Shown here one piece after another: positions 1 through 8,352 of a stretch of 64,000 nucleotides of DNA (position 1 is its first letter; every line of letters begins with the position of its first letter). The stretch comes from Loki-b32 sp048941605 (lineage in GTDB: Archaea; Asgardarchaeota; Lokiarchaeia; Sigyniarchaeales; SOKP01). The translations under genes and the position numbers were made by a program. Under the pieces are notes generated by a model. It was not told where the DNA came from. It made no database searches and was given only the letters and a program-made list of their open reading frames with translations. The stretch is taken from positions 3,618 through 67,617 of the forward strand of contig JBHLNL010000002.1 in the NCBI GenBank assembly GCA_048941605.1, written 5' to 3'.

Positions 1-92
1 CAATTTTAGTACAATCAATTGGAAAATTTGAACTAAATGAGATTAAGGGGGGGTATGGATCCTTTGAAACACTCAGAAGAGTGAAATCTTAA
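1..92 (+). CDS. C-terminal end of an unidentified protein (cut by window start)
   Basis: An open frame beginning at base 3 runs to TAA at 90-92 and gives a protein-like tail ending GSFETLRRVKS. It is convergent with the Rrp42 gene on the other strand. Only about 29 residues are visible, so no family is assigned. The gene start lies outside the window. That it is a real coding tail is inferred from its mixed, non-repetitive composition. Confidence 0.45.
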   Translation, partial: ILVQSIGKFELNEIKGGYGSFETLRRVKS

Positions 93-200
93 AGCTTGTT
101 GGATTTTTGATATTTTTTACTTAATTTGTAAACTGAAATTGTATCTTATCAAATCATAAAATATAAAAAATAAATAAAGTATGAAAAAAATATTTACACA

Positions 201-1034
201 TTATTCAACTTTCTCTAAATATTGCCAAAGATTTAGTTTTTTTCTTAATTTTTGACCTATTTCTAAAGACTTTTTACCTAACATTTTGATTTCATCAATT
301 GAGAATGTAGCAGCTCCACTCTTTTGAATTGAGGTAATTTTATCTTCTGTGGTTGAAATCGATATTTTACCATCACAGACTAATTCCTCTGGTAAGCTAG
401 GATCCAAAAAGATAATGTCTTCAATTTTTCCATATGTTAATACTAAAGGGAGTTCATTTACTATATCTTTTCCTGTTAAATACTTTCCTGTCCATTCAGC
501 TTCACCTTTCTCTTCATTCCAAATACCTTCAGGGATATGCGAAGAAATTAAGGTTGTTAATGCACTCACTCCACCTGCATCAATTAAATTTCCAGAATAA
601 TTAATAACATACATATCAACAAATAAAATATAGACAGCTTTATTCTCTTTTATGCAAAGTTTAGTAGTTTGAACACAATCAGCATGTCGAATTCCACGAT
701 CTACGACACGTGCTAATTCAATTGATTGCTCGTCTGGCGGTCCTCTTTCAAATAAGGGAGATGCTACAGGAAGTAATTCTGCCATAACAGTACAAACTCC
801 TTCATCGGGTAAATCAGGAAAAGGTTCACCAATTTCGTATTTTAATCCTGTTATTATCCTTGTTTCTCCCAGATTAACATCTGCAGAACCTTCAGCTGAA
901 GAGATTATATCGCTTTTTATTTGAAATTCACGATACTCCCAAAGTCCTCTGTCTTCAATTCTTTCTTCTTTTTTCAAATTTGAGAGAATATAATCTCTTT
1001 CTATTTTTGAAATAATTCGTTTAACATCCATCAT
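201..1034 (-). CDS. rrp42: Exosome complex component Rrp42 (RNase PH-like, non-catalytic ring subunit)
   Basis: 277 aa, the usual length for archaeal Rrp42. It belongs to the RNase PH fold and alternates with Rrp41 in the hexameric exosome ring that degrades and tails RNA 3'-5'. Visible family marks are an N-terminal helix with RIISKIERDYI, the strand region DVNLGETRIITGLKYEIG followed by PFPDLPDEG, and the AGGVSALTTLISS segment. It is the last gene of a tightly packed run (Rrp4, Rrp41, Rrp42), with only 2 nt between the Rrp41 stop and its ATG, which indicates an operon. In known archaeal exosomes Rrp42 is inactive itself but helps form the Rrp41 active site. Confidence 0.96.
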   Translation of the reverse strand: MMDVKRIISKIERDYILSNLKKEERIEDRGLWEYREFQIKSDIISSAEGSADVNLGETRIITGLKYEIGEPFPDLPDEGVCTVMAELLPVASPLFERGPPDEQSIELARVVDRGIRHADCVQTTKLCIKENKAVYILFVDMYVINYSGNLIDAGGVSALTTLISSHIPEGIWNEEKGEAEWTGKYLTGKDIVNELPLVLTYGKIEDIIFLDPSLPEELVCDGKISISTTEDKITSIQKSGAATFSIDEIKMLGKKSLEIGQKLRKKLNLWQYLEKVE

Positions 1035-1036
1035 TT

Positions 1037-1822
1037 TTAGTTATCACCTACATTTTCTATTTTTACCTTTTCTTTAGATATCTCTTCCTGCAACTTCACA
1101 TATTTGCTCTTTAAAGTATTTAGTTGTATTTGGTGAATTTTATTTAATGATTCTTTTGCAAGATCTAAGAATTCATTCATCTCATTCAAATCCATGTCGC
1201 CATCAAATTGCAGTAGTGAGATTTCTTCATTATACCAAGTGATTGCAATAGGAAAGTCTGCTTCTCCTGCTTTGTCTTCAATACCAGAAAGATCCGCTAC
1301 CCTCTTTCCATCAATTTTTCCTACAGCTATAGCGGAAACTAAACTTTTCATAGGAATTCCCGCATCTGCTAATGCTAATGCGGCTACTGTAGTACTTGCA
1401 CACCTAGTTCCTCCATCTGCATCCATTACTTCAATAAAAACTTCGAAACTGGTACCAGGATAAAGCTCAAGAAATAAAACAGGTTCTATACAATCTGCTA
1501 CAATCATAGAGATTTCTTTTTCGCGCCGTCCAGGTGCTGGTCTTTTTCTATCAAAAACAGAAAAAGTAGCCATTCTATAAAAAACTCTTAAAATTCCTTT
1601 ATCTGGTTTTGCTAAATGATGCGGGTGGACTTCTCGTGGTCCATATACAGCAGCAAATATTTTATTATTGCCCCATTCAAGATACGCTGAGCCATCTGCA
1701 TTTTTTATAATACCAACTTCCATTTTTATTGGTCTTAGTTCATTAACATCTCGGCCATCTAGCCTTTTTCCATCTTTACGAAATAAAACATCTGGATACT
1801 CATCTTTAATAATTAATGGCAT
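1037..1822 (-). CDS. rrp41: Exosome complex component Rrp41 (catalytic RNase PH subunit)
   Basis: 261 aa. Phosphorolytic 3'-5' exoribonuclease of the archaeal exosome. The N-terminus reads RKDGKRLDGRDVNELRPIK, a hallmark of the Rrp41/RNase PH family. The loop RPAPGRREKEIS (about 96-107) carries RNA- and phosphate-binding arginines, and DADGGTRCASTTVAALALA (about 134-152) is the conserved catalytic-site strand and helix. LSGIEDKAGEADFPIA follows with conserved acidic residues. It abuts Rrp4 upstream with no gap and Rrp42 downstream, so the three subunits are probably co-translated. Confidence 0.97.
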   Translation of the reverse strand: MPLIIKDEYPDVLFRKDGKRLDGRDVNELRPIKMEVGIIKNADGSAYLEWGNNKIFAAVYGPREVHPHHLAKPDKGILRVFYRMATFSVFDRKRPAPGRREKEISMIVADCIEPVLFLELYPGTSFEVFIEVMDADGGTRCASTTVAALALADAGIPMKSLVSAIAVGKIDGKRVADLSGIEDKAGEADFPIAITWYNEEISLLQFDGDMDLNEMNEFLDLAKESLNKIHQIQLNTLKSKYVKLQEEISKEKVKIENVGDN

Positions 1823-2617
1823 CTATACTATACCTCTTTTCTTTTTTTCGTTTATTATATAATCTTGCATTCTGTCTGTTAAACCAACAGTATGGGCTTC
1901 AGTAGCGATTTTATTTATTGATTCAATTAATAACCTTTCATGAGCAATATCTTCTCCTTTTAACCAAATTCGGCCATTTTGTGTTACAAAGATATTACAT
2001 TTAGTTAGATTTTTTAACATTTTAATCATTGAACCATTTCTACCAATTACTCTTGGTATTTTTGGTGGATCTATGGTTATAACAATCCCACCCATCTTTT
2101 TCCCTAAGTATTTTCCAACAGTTGTTAATTCAGGCTTATTTAAACGATCCGCAGAGAGAACCTTTACCACTAAAATATCGCCAATATCAAATCTTTCTGT
2201 ACTTAAATCCTCTTGAACTGCTCCACCGCCTCTGAAACCCCTCACTTTACCTTTTTTAATAGTATTTTTTGGTTTAAGTTGACCAAAATCTTTAGCATTT
2301 ATATCACATTTGTATTTAACAGGATTTTTATCAACTACTAAAGCTATAACCTTATCTCCAGGACGAGGTGTATAAAAACCCCGTAGAGGAATTACATTAA
2401 CATAATTCTTTTTTATTTGTTTTAATCCAATGTTTAAAGAGATAATTTTGTTTCTCTCCTTATTTAATATTGTTCCTCTTCCCGGTAAAAAGTTTGATAC
2501 ATCTTCAGTTAATACTTCTCCAGGTACAACAACTTCTCTTATAACTTCTTCATCTTCAAAATCTTCGAATTCATCATCTATGTTTCCTTCTTCATCATTT
2601 TCCATAGTAGTACTCAC
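1823..2617 (-). CDS. rrp4: Exosome RNA-binding cap subunit Rrp4 (S1 and KH domains)
   Basis: 264 aa. Rrp4 sits on top of the exosome ring and feeds RNA into it. After an acidic N-terminal tail (residues 5-25) come VVPGEVL and FLPGRGT of the N-terminal domain. An S1 domain follows around 85-165 (FYTPRPGDKVIALVV, GDILVVKVLSADR), then a KH domain around 180-235 with the GRNGSMIKML loop. The ORF begins at GTG (2617) and an ATG lies four codons in; either could be used. It is first of the Rrp4-Rrp41-Rrp42 run. Confidence 0.96.
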   Translation of the reverse strand: MSTTMENDEEGNIDDEFEDFEDEEVIREVVVPGEVLTEDVSNFLPGRGTILNKERNKIISLNIGLKQIKKNYVNVIPLRGFYTPRPGDKVIALVVDKNPVKYKCDINAKDFGQLKPKNTIKKGKVRGFRGGGAVQEDLSTERFDIGDILVVKVLSADRLNKPELTTVGKYLGKKMGGIVITIDPPKIPRVIGRNGSMIKMLKNLTKCNIFVTQNGRIWLKGEDIAHERLLIESINKIATEAHTVGLTDRMQDYIINEKKKRGIV

Positions 2618-2696
2618 ATTTTTTCTATAATTATATAATTCTCCTAACCTATACTAAAAAAATAATATAAATGAGATCATTTCAAAAACATTTTGG

Positions 2697-3488
2697 TTAG
2701 GCTTTTAATATTTTTGTTTGAACTCTTCCATGTGTTAATTTATTTAGTTTATCAACCAATTCCATTTGTAAACCTGCTGGTAAACTCACAACTGCAACCC
2801 AAGAACCATCAGATTGCCACTCTTCCTTCTTAATTTGTACATATTGAGCAACAATGTTATACCCTTTTGCTGTAAAGGCTGTTGGAATCTTTATAGCCAT
2901 CTCTACTTGCTCTATTCTAATTGGAATAATAGCTCGAATAGATTTTACAATATCATCAATCTGTTCCTCTGCACTCCTCATTAAATCAATTTTTACTTTT
3001 GCTTCTTCAATAGCTTTTTCTATCCGTTGGTATGGATGAGGTTTTTTATTCTGTGGATTTATAGCATTTTTACTTATAATAGTTATAATTTGCTTTAATT
3101 TCTTCTGCCTTTCCTCTTCTCTTTGGGCTTTGGTCCAATGAATCTCTCCATCTAGCAAAATATGAGCTGCAATTGTCATTCCATCTGTTGTATTAAATAC
3201 TACTTCCATATCCCCATCAGTTGCTTTTTTGCCTCTTCTTAAGTCTTCAAATACACTAAAAGTCTCAAAAATGAGTTCTAAATTAATTCTGGGATCATTT
3301 AACACATCATTGACAGTAAGGCGAGATTTATCTTTACCTTCCTTTAATCTTGAACTGATTTCATCTCGTATTAGTTTTTTTGCTTCCCATGCTTGTTCAG
3401 GATCCATTAACATTTCAAAAATTCTACCAGAATTCTCAATTCGCCCTATAATAAAGCCGCCTAAATCAATTCTTGCTCTGTCGATCAT
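2697..3488 (-). CDS. sbds: Ribosome maturation protein SBDS homolog (SDO1)
   Basis: 263 aa, the length of archaeal SBDS. The protein helps remove the anti-association factor (aIF6) from new 50S subunits. The N-terminal domain includes GGFIIGRIENSGRIFEMLMDPEQAW. The central helical domain has the family sequence HPYQRIEKAIEEAKVKID, followed by IVKSIRAIIPIRIE. The C-terminal ferredoxin-like domain ends in VVSLPAGLQMELVDKLNKL. SBDS next to the exosome and proteasome genes is the classic archaeal superoperon arrangement. Confidence 0.95.
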   Translation of the reverse strand: MIDRARIDLGGFIIGRIENSGRIFEMLMDPEQAWEAKKLIRDEISSRLKEGKDKSRLTVNDVLNDPRINLELIFETFSVFEDLRRGKKATDGDMEVVFNTTDGMTIAAHILLDGEIHWTKAQREEERQKKLKQIITIISKNAINPQNKKPHPYQRIEKAIEEAKVKIDLMRSAEEQIDDIVKSIRAIIPIRIEQVEMAIKIPTAFTAKGYNIVAQYVQIKKEEWQSDGSWVAVVSLPAGLQMELVDKLNKLTHGRVQTKILKA

Positions 3489-3612
3489 ACTACATTCTCA
3501 TGCATAAACTTAATGAATTAACTTAAATCTTGTCCGTTCCTGTTATTTGTCTTTCTGTTAAGAGATAAATATAAAGGGGCAATACCTTGATAATTATATT
3601 ATTTTAAGGAGA

Positions 3613-4332
3613 TTATATTTTATTTAATAATTCTTCCTTTTCTTCCAAACTAAGTAGCTTAAACTTTATATCTTCCTTTAATATAAAAGCTACATCACAA
3701 GTATTTTTGTTTAAATTATCACCCATCAATTCTTTCAAAGCTTTTAGAGGTAATAATTTTAATTCTTCATCAATCATATCCTCTTTATAATGTTCCTCAA
3801 GGTAAGTTCTTGCTTCTGCTGCTCCAGAGCCAATAGCAAAAGCTTTATAACCCCACATCGCTCCACTTGGGTCAGTTAAATATAAGGAAGGTCCATTATT
3901 TGAGTCTATACCAGCAATCAAAAATGATACTCCGAATGGTCTTACACCAGCATTCTGCGTGAAGACTTGTTTATACTCACATATATTTAGAGTGCTATCT
4001 TTAACAGAGATTCTTTCATCATAATTTAATATATTTACCTGAGCTTGAACTCTAGCCCGGTCAATAAGCACTCTCGCATCAGCTGTAAGTCCCGCAATGG
4101 CCACTCCAATATGATCATCAATTTTAAAGATTTTTTCTGAACCTATATCTTGTTCTTGAAGTTCAGAGCTTTTTTTTTCAACTGCAAATACAACCGAATT
4201 TTTATTTCTACATACTATTGCAGTTGTACCTCTTCGGACGGCTTCAATAGCATATTCAACTTGGAAAAGCCTACCCTCAGGTGAAAATTGGGTAATGGCC
4301 ATATCATAACCTCTTCCTGCTTGCTGGAACAC
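3613..4332 (-). CDS. psmA: 20S proteasome alpha subunit
   Basis: 239 aa. Forms the outer rings and gate of the 20S core particle. The proteasome alpha signature is visible at the N-terminus: GYDMAITQFSPEGRLFQVEYA, with the YD-R gate residues, and RRGTTAIV follows. Translation most likely starts at GTG 4332, because GGTGGATC precedes it at correct Shine-Dalgarno spacing and the reading MFQQAGRGYDM fits archaeal alpha subunits. No beta subunit or PAN/Cdc48 ATPase is in the window. Upstream is a profilin-like gene, downstream SBDS. Confidence 0.97.
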   Translation of the reverse strand: MFQQAGRGYDMAITQFSPEGRLFQVEYAIEAVRRGTTAIVCRNKNSVVFAVEKKSSELQEQDIGSEKIFKIDDHIGVAIAGLTADARVLIDRARVQAQVNILNYDERISVKDSTLNICEYKQVFTQNAGVRPFGVSFLIAGIDSNNGPSLYLTDPSGAMWGYKAFAIGSGAAEARTYLEEHYKEDMIDEELKLLPLKALKELMGDNLNKNTCDVAFILKEDIKFKLLSLEEKEELLNKI

Positions 4333-4510
4333 TCAGATCCACCTTAAAATTTTTTGATATTTATCTATTTATATTATTTTTATTTTTATTATACTTTAGT
4401 TAAAAAGTAGTAATAAATAATCTAATAAATATTTTTTTTAAATATTTTAAAAAATAGGGATAAAAAATGGAATAGAGAACGTTTAAAATTATTTTTTAGT
4501 ATATTATTTT

Positions 4511-4882
4511 TTATGACCAGGCAACTTTATTAATAAAAATTGACCACTCTAGTAATATCATTCCTTCGTCTCTAGTATGAGCAACAAGATAATATCCTTC
4601 TTTAGTAATTGATCCGACGATGTTACCTTTCCCACCACCAATATTTTTTGCAGCTAATTGTATTTCATCATTTTTTAGGATTGCAAATCGATAATCCTGA
4701 AATTTAAGAGCCGGTTCTTTTGTTTTCCAAGCATTTAATATTCCTTTAGCTTCATCGCTTGATAGAGGGAAATCTTCTGATTTAAAAATAATATCTCCTG
4801 CACTATTTAGAAGAAAGATCTCTTCTACTCCTTCATATTCATTTAATGCGTTAACTAGATAATTAAATCTATGTTCTTCCAT
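4511..4882 (-). CDS. Profilin-like protein (Asgard actin regulator)
   Basis: 123 aa from the ATG at 4882. An in-frame ATG at 4972 would add a basic leader but lacks a ribosome site, whereas GGAG lies 4 nt upstream of 4882. The profile fits profilin: an N-terminal helix, then GVEEIFLLNSAGDIIFKS, FPLSSDEAKGILNAWK (compare profilin FPxxxxEEIxGIMxxF), a strand pair YRFAILKNDEIQLAAKN, the glycine turn GGGKGNIVGSITKEG, and a C-terminal helix. Profilins bind actin monomers in eukaryotes and in tested Asgard cases. A roadblock/LC7 fold is the main alternative. Residue-level actin contacts cannot be judged by eye. Confidence 0.62.
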   Translation of the reverse strand: MEEHRFNYLVNALNEYEGVEEIFLLNSAGDIIFKSEDFPLSSDEAKGILNAWKTKEPALKFQDYRFAILKNDEIQLAAKNIGGGKGNIVGSITKEGYYLVAHTRDEGMILLEWSIFINKVAWS

Positions 4883-5057
4883 AATTCTCCATCTTTGGTA
4901 TAATACGTTTTGAAATTTTATAGAAAGATAAAAATTTTGAAATTTAAATCTTTTTAGAATGATAGATTCCACATTTTAAAATTTAAGGAAAGTATTTTAC
5001 ATTATAGACATTAAATAATTTAATATCTTATCGAAGTTAGTAATTGAGATTTATTTT

Positions 5058-5843
5058 ATGGTTCAAAAGTTAGTTTTATTCGATAAAATCTATAATATTC
5101 CAGATCGAAGAAATAAAGAAGATATTTATCTTAGATATATTAAGTATTTAAACGAGCATGTTAAAGGATTTCCAAATACTTCAATTACAATTAATAAGCT
5201 AAGAAAGTTTGATAGAAGATTTGAGATTATCATTAGTGGCCCAGAAGAACAATTTGTTTTTAACCTATTAAAAAAAGAAATAGGTTCTATAAATGAGTTT
5301 AAAGAAGTTAAAATAGGTAAGGAATATAAAGGTTCTCTTGTAGATGTAGGAAAAGTTGGATTTGGGTTATTTGTTGATTGTGCAATTTTAAATCCACATG
5401 CAGATGTACTTATAAATCTACATACATTACGACGGCAATTATGCAAAGGAAAAGAAAAATCTCTCAAAGAAATAATCGATGCTTATAATTTTATTGATCA
5501 TTTTCCTCTGTATGTAAAAATCACAGAATTAGATTCTGTTAAAAATAAACTTTTAGGAGAATTAACACAAAAAACATTAAAGCTCTTTGAAAAAATCTTA
5601 GAAGAAAATGTAGAAGGTGTGTTTTTAAGCGGAGAAACTAAAGGTCAATTTAAAAAAATAATAACCCAAAAAGGACATTTCCGAGATATTATAACTGTAA
5701 AGAGATTTGGATTTTTAGAAAACATTATTTTATTAAAAGAGGGATCAAATGCTCCTGGAATTATTGCTCATATTGGAAATGAACTTAAAAACTGTAAATT
5801 AAGTGCTCTACGTCCTCAAAAAATGAAAAAGATACTTAAATAG
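5058..5843 (+). CDS. Conserved archaeal protein, DUF2110-like, with S1-like segment
   Basis: 261 aa, soluble, rich in Lys. The centre (about 90-115) reads YKGSLVDVGKVGFGLFVDCAIL, an S1/OB-like strand pattern suggesting RNA binding. The general layout (alpha/beta N-terminal part, S1-like middle, C-terminal domain with LKEGSNAPGIIAHIGNEL) matches my recollection of the uncharacterised archaeal DUF2110 family. No catalytic motif is visible. It stands alone on the plus strand, divergent from the profilin-like gene and followed by two tRNA genes on the other strand. The function is unknown; an RNA-related role is inference. Confidence 0.6.
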   Translation: MVQKLVLFDKIYNIPDRRNKEDIYLRYIKYLNEHVKGFPNTSITINKLRKFDRRFEIIISGPEEQFVFNLLKKEIGSINEFKEVKIGKEYKGSLVDVGKVGFGLFVDCAILNPHADVLINLHTLRRQLCKGKEKSLKEIIDAYNFIDHFPLYVKITELDSVKNKLLGELTQKTLKLFEKILEENVEGVFLSGETKGQFKKIITQKGHFRDIITVKRFGFLENIILLKEGSNAPGIIAHIGNELKNCKLSALRPQKMKKILK

Positions 5844-5856
5844 GATAAATAAATGG

Positions 5857-5930
5857 TGGGCCAGGAGAGACTTGAACTCCCGATTTTCTCGGTGTAAGCG
5901 AGACGTCATACCGGTCTAGACCACTGGCCC
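5857..5930 (-). tRNA. tRNA-Val (anticodon UAC)
   Basis: On the minus strand the acceptor strands GGGCCAG and CTGGCCC pair perfectly. The anticodon stem TCTCG/CGAGA encloses the loop CTTACAC, giving anticodon TAC. The T arm has TTCAAGT and the discriminator is A. The three bases 5854-5856 encode CCA, unlike the neighbouring tRNAs. No intron is present. Confidence 0.95.
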
Positions 5931-5939
5931 TTAGTTGAG

Positions 5940-6022
5940 CGCAATCGGTGGGATTCGAACCCACGAGTCCGTTGGACACCGGTTTAGCAGACCGGCGCAT
6001 TACCAGGCTATGCAACGATTGC
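5940..6022 (-). tRNA. tRNA-Ser (anticodon GCU)
   Basis: Minus strand. Acceptor GCAATCG/CGATTGC, discriminator G as expected for archaeal tRNA-Ser. The anticodon stem CCGGT/ACCGG encloses a loop with GCT. A long class II variable arm and a T arm with GGTTCGAATCC follow. The 3' CCA is not encoded. It lies 9 nt from tRNA-Val and both read the same way. Confidence 0.95.
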
Positions 6023-6140
6023 CTATTAAATTAAGATTTGATAAGTTACAATTTCAATATAAAGATTCAAAATTTTAATATTTTATTATCTACATTAAAA
6101 AAAGAAAAGAAAAAGGAATGGTGTAAGGAAAAAATTTAAA

Positions 6141-6629
6141 TTATTCAGAGATTATCTCAAAAACCATTTTTTCGATGATTGGTTTCTTTGTATATCTTTT
6201 GTCGTAGTACCAACCTACTAGATGAGCTTTTTGTTCTGGTGTTTTATCTGTTGCTGGTGGAATTACAATAATCATAACCCCATTTGATAAATATTTTAAT
6301 ATACGTTTATCTATTGTATGTAGTTTCTCATTTCCACTCGGATGGGAGTGCCACATCCAAACAATATCAACTCCTAGCTCGGCTTTGAATTTCCGCATAT
6401 TATAAATTTTAGATTTTTTGTATCTCATCCAGCTTCGCGGTTTAACATGAACTTTGCTTTTACGTAAATCGGGATTCATTATGAATTTTGTACAGATTCC
6501 GAAGTTTTCTTTACGGTCGGCAAAGAGCCATCCATGGATAATATTGGGATACTCTTCAGCTGCCTTCTGAGTTATTTCTTTAAATAAACTTTCTGGTATT
6601 AAATAGCGAAAATCTTTAGCCCCACTCAT
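6141..6629 (-). CDS. JAMM/MPN-domain metallopeptidase (deubiquitinase/desampylase-like)
   Basis: 162 aa, essentially one JAB1/MPN domain. The zinc-binding motif is WMWHSHPSGNEKLHTID: His94, His96 and Asp107 have the HxHPx6(S)x2D spacing, but the usual Ser is His104. The upstream glutamate is not at the standard position; Glu25/Glu26 in the first helix are candidates. Family members remove ubiquitin or SAMP-type modifiers in archaea (Rpn11-like or HvJAMM1-like). It lies near the proteasome alpha gene, which is suggestive, but no ubiquitin, E1 or E2 gene is in the window. Substrate unknown. Confidence 0.8.
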   Translation of the reverse strand: MSGAKDFRYLIPESLFKEITQKAAEEYPNIIHGWLFADRKENFGICTKFIMNPDLRKSKVHVKPRSWMRYKKSKIYNMRKFKAELGVDIVWMWHSHPSGNEKLHTIDKRILKYLSNGVMIIVIPPATDKTPEQKAHLVGWYYDKRYTKKPIIEKMVFEIISE

Positions 6630-6776
6630 TTCTATACCATCTCTTTAATGTGTCAATGTAGCATAAAATTTATATTTTACTCATTCTTCATGTAGAGCTT
6701 AAGAATAGCGGGTAAAAAATAATAAAAATTTTATGTTCTTAATTATAAACTATTTATATCATTAAAGTAAATTAAG

Positions 6777-6785
6777 TATTTAAAT
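6777..6785 (+). promoter_or_regulatory. TATA box for the intron-containing tRNA-Ser
   Basis: TATTTAAAT is centred about 23 nt before the first tRNA base at 6804, the normal archaeal TATA-to-start distance for a transcript starting at or just before the tRNA. Confidence 0.5.
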
Positions 6786-6803
6786 CATAAATCTTCTAAT
6801 TAA

Positions 6804-6908
6804 GCAGACGTAGCCTAGCTGGTAAGACGCCGGCCTTGAGATTTTCAGTAGTCAAGCAAGCTAGCCGGTGCGCGTAAGCGCTCGGGGGTTCGAATCCCTC
6901 CGTCTGCG
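6804..6908 (+). tRNA. tRNA-Ser (anticodon UGA) with a 22-nt intron at 6841-6862
   Basis: Acceptor GCAGACG/CGTCTGC, discriminator G, class II variable arm, T arm GGTTCGAATCC. The anticodon stem CCGGC/GCCGG encloses CTTGAGA once 22 nt are removed between positions 37 and 38. The junction is a canonical bulge-helix-bulge: CTTG pairs with CAAG, the 3-nt bulges are AGA and CTA, and cuts after the second bulge base give the correct 7-nt loop. The mature length is 83 nt plus CCA. This shows that the organism relies on a BHB splicing endonuclease. Confidence 0.95.
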
Positions 6909-6942
6909 CTTATTAGAAAGATTAAAGTAAGGATAAAATTTT

Positions 6943-7016
6943 GGGCTATTGGCGCAGGCAGGTAGCGCAGCAGGCTCTTAACCTGACGGTCGGGGGTTCA
7001 AATCCCCTATAGCCCG
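6943..7016 (+). tRNA. tRNA-Lys (anticodon CUU)
   Basis: Acceptor GGGCTAT/ATAGCCC, discriminator G. The anticodon stem CAGG/CCTG encloses CTCTTAA, giving anticodon CTT. T arm GGGGTTCAAATCCCC. No intron and no encoded CCA. A decayed gene fragment lies 34 nt downstream. Confidence 0.95.
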
Positions 7017-7049
7017 CTTTTCTTTTTAATATCTGTAAGAATAAGCTTT

Positions 7050-7121
7050 TTAAAGATACTGGAAAACAACTTCAAAATCTGAGAAATCAAAGGGTTTTAA
7101 TATATAGCCATCTGCCATAGT
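7050..7121 (-). pseudogene. 3' fragment of a receiver-domain regulator (copy of the end of the 8353-9243 gene)
   Basis: About 65 bases are nearly identical to the 3' end of the regulator gene 1.3 kb away. On the minus strand they encode MADGYILKPFDFSDFE followed by a few residues and TAA, which is the last helix and conserved Lys of a receiver domain. Similarity stops abruptly upstream of the Ala-Asp-Gly segment. The fragment cannot encode a functional protein by itself and is best read as the remnant of a third copy or of a partial duplication. Confidence 0.85.
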
Positions 7122-7375
7122 CTCTCAAATCAGGAGATATAATATGTGAAGATAAACACCCCCCAGAATCATATGAGGGTGATTTTCTTATTGTTTTAAA
7201 TGCAAATTCTTATGATTTTCCACTAAATAACTAGTATAATAGAAAATTGTTTAGTTTTATAAGAATCGAATATATTCATATTTATAATGTTTAACAAGAC
7301 TTATATATAATACTTTGATATATATCTTGTTCTAATATTTAATTTCATTAATATAAATCCAATTCATGAATTAAA
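7122..7375. other. Gene-free AT-rich stretch between decayed fragment and secreted-protein gene
   Basis: No supported ORF. It includes a CACCC...GGGTG inverted pair near 7166-7190 and a TATA-like TTATATATAA at 7301-7310. The latter is suitably placed to start transcription of the gene beginning at 7376 with a leader of roughly 40 nt. Confidence 0.4.
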
Positions 7376-8134
7376 ATGTTAAAAAGAAACGATAAAATAT
7401 ACATATTTTTAAGTGTTATCTTGTTTCTATTATTAATTCAATCATTTTCACCTGTAAATGGACTTATTGAAGCTAAAATTGATCCAGAAAATGATGTCTA
7501 TTATTTCCATAATCAAAATGTACAACAAGGAGATTTTCATGATGAAATTGATATTGTTAGCTTAGAAATTAATGGACAAAATCTTAATTTAAGCCTTGCT
7601 GGTAATATAAATGGTTGGGTGAATAATGATACAGTTGATTATATCGCTCATATTTTATTAGTGGAAAATTTTGAAATAGATTCCTATAAACAAGGCGAAC
7701 TCCCATATCCTTATTATATTATTCGTTATGTAAGTTTACCTTATTATTATTCAGGATTTAAAGTTCTTCTCTATAAAATGATAGGGTTTCTTGACTTTTT
7801 GTTTTGGACTGGTTCAGGATGGAGTACAAATCCAGATTTAGCTCAAGAAATTGGTTCAATTTCTGCTAACTCAATTATAGCAAATGTTCCTATAGGAGCT
7901 TACACTATTGCTGAAGATATTACATTTTTTGCAATCATTGAACATATGATTTTTGGCTCTGATACGATTTATTATATGGATATTATTCCGAATGAATATT
8001 CACTTTGGAGCGTATCTGTACCTGAAAGTATTTTAAGTTACAATATATTCATCTTAACTGGACTTTTATTTGGAATTTCTATCATTATTATAAAAAATAT
8101 GATGAAAGAAAAAGAAATAAGAAACAGAAGTTAA
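7376..8134 (+). CDS. Secreted, C-terminally membrane-anchored protein of unknown function
   Basis: 252 aa. It has a positively charged start, a hydrophobic signal segment (about 9-27) and a long extracytoplasmic beta-rich region with many Tyr and Asn (IVSLEINGQNLNLSLAGNING). A C-terminal membrane segment (about 222-242) follows, then the basic tail KNMMKEKEIRNRS. The topology suggests a surface protein exposed outside with a short cytoplasmic tail. No recognised enzymatic motif. The extracytoplasmic domain may be a small beta-sandwich (inference). It stands alone on its strand. Confidence 0.7.
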   Translation: MLKRNDKIYIFLSVILFLLLIQSFSPVNGLIEAKIDPENDVYYFHNQNVQQGDFHDEIDIVSLEINGQNLNLSLAGNINGWVNNDTVDYIAHILLVENFEIDSYKQGELPYPYYIIRYVSLPYYYSGFKVLLYKMIGFLDFLFWTGSGWSTNPDLAQEIGSISANSIIANVPIGAYTIAEDITFFAIIEHMIFGSDTIYYMDIIPNEYSLWSVSVPESILSYNIFILTGLLFGISIIIIKNMMKEKEIRNRS

Positions 8135-8352
8135 GATTAGATTATAAATGTAATTTGAGAATTTTCTCCTGGAATTCTTTGAACGTTTAATATAGCATTA
8201 ATAACCCTCTAGAACAGAGTAAAAGCTATTACCTAAATTCAATAAAGTAATCTTAAAAGGCTATAAGATTTAAAGAAAGAAGAAATTCTATGAAATAAAT
8301 TTTAATTTCTCTTTCTCTAATTAAAAATCTAGTAAAACATGAGCAAAACGTA

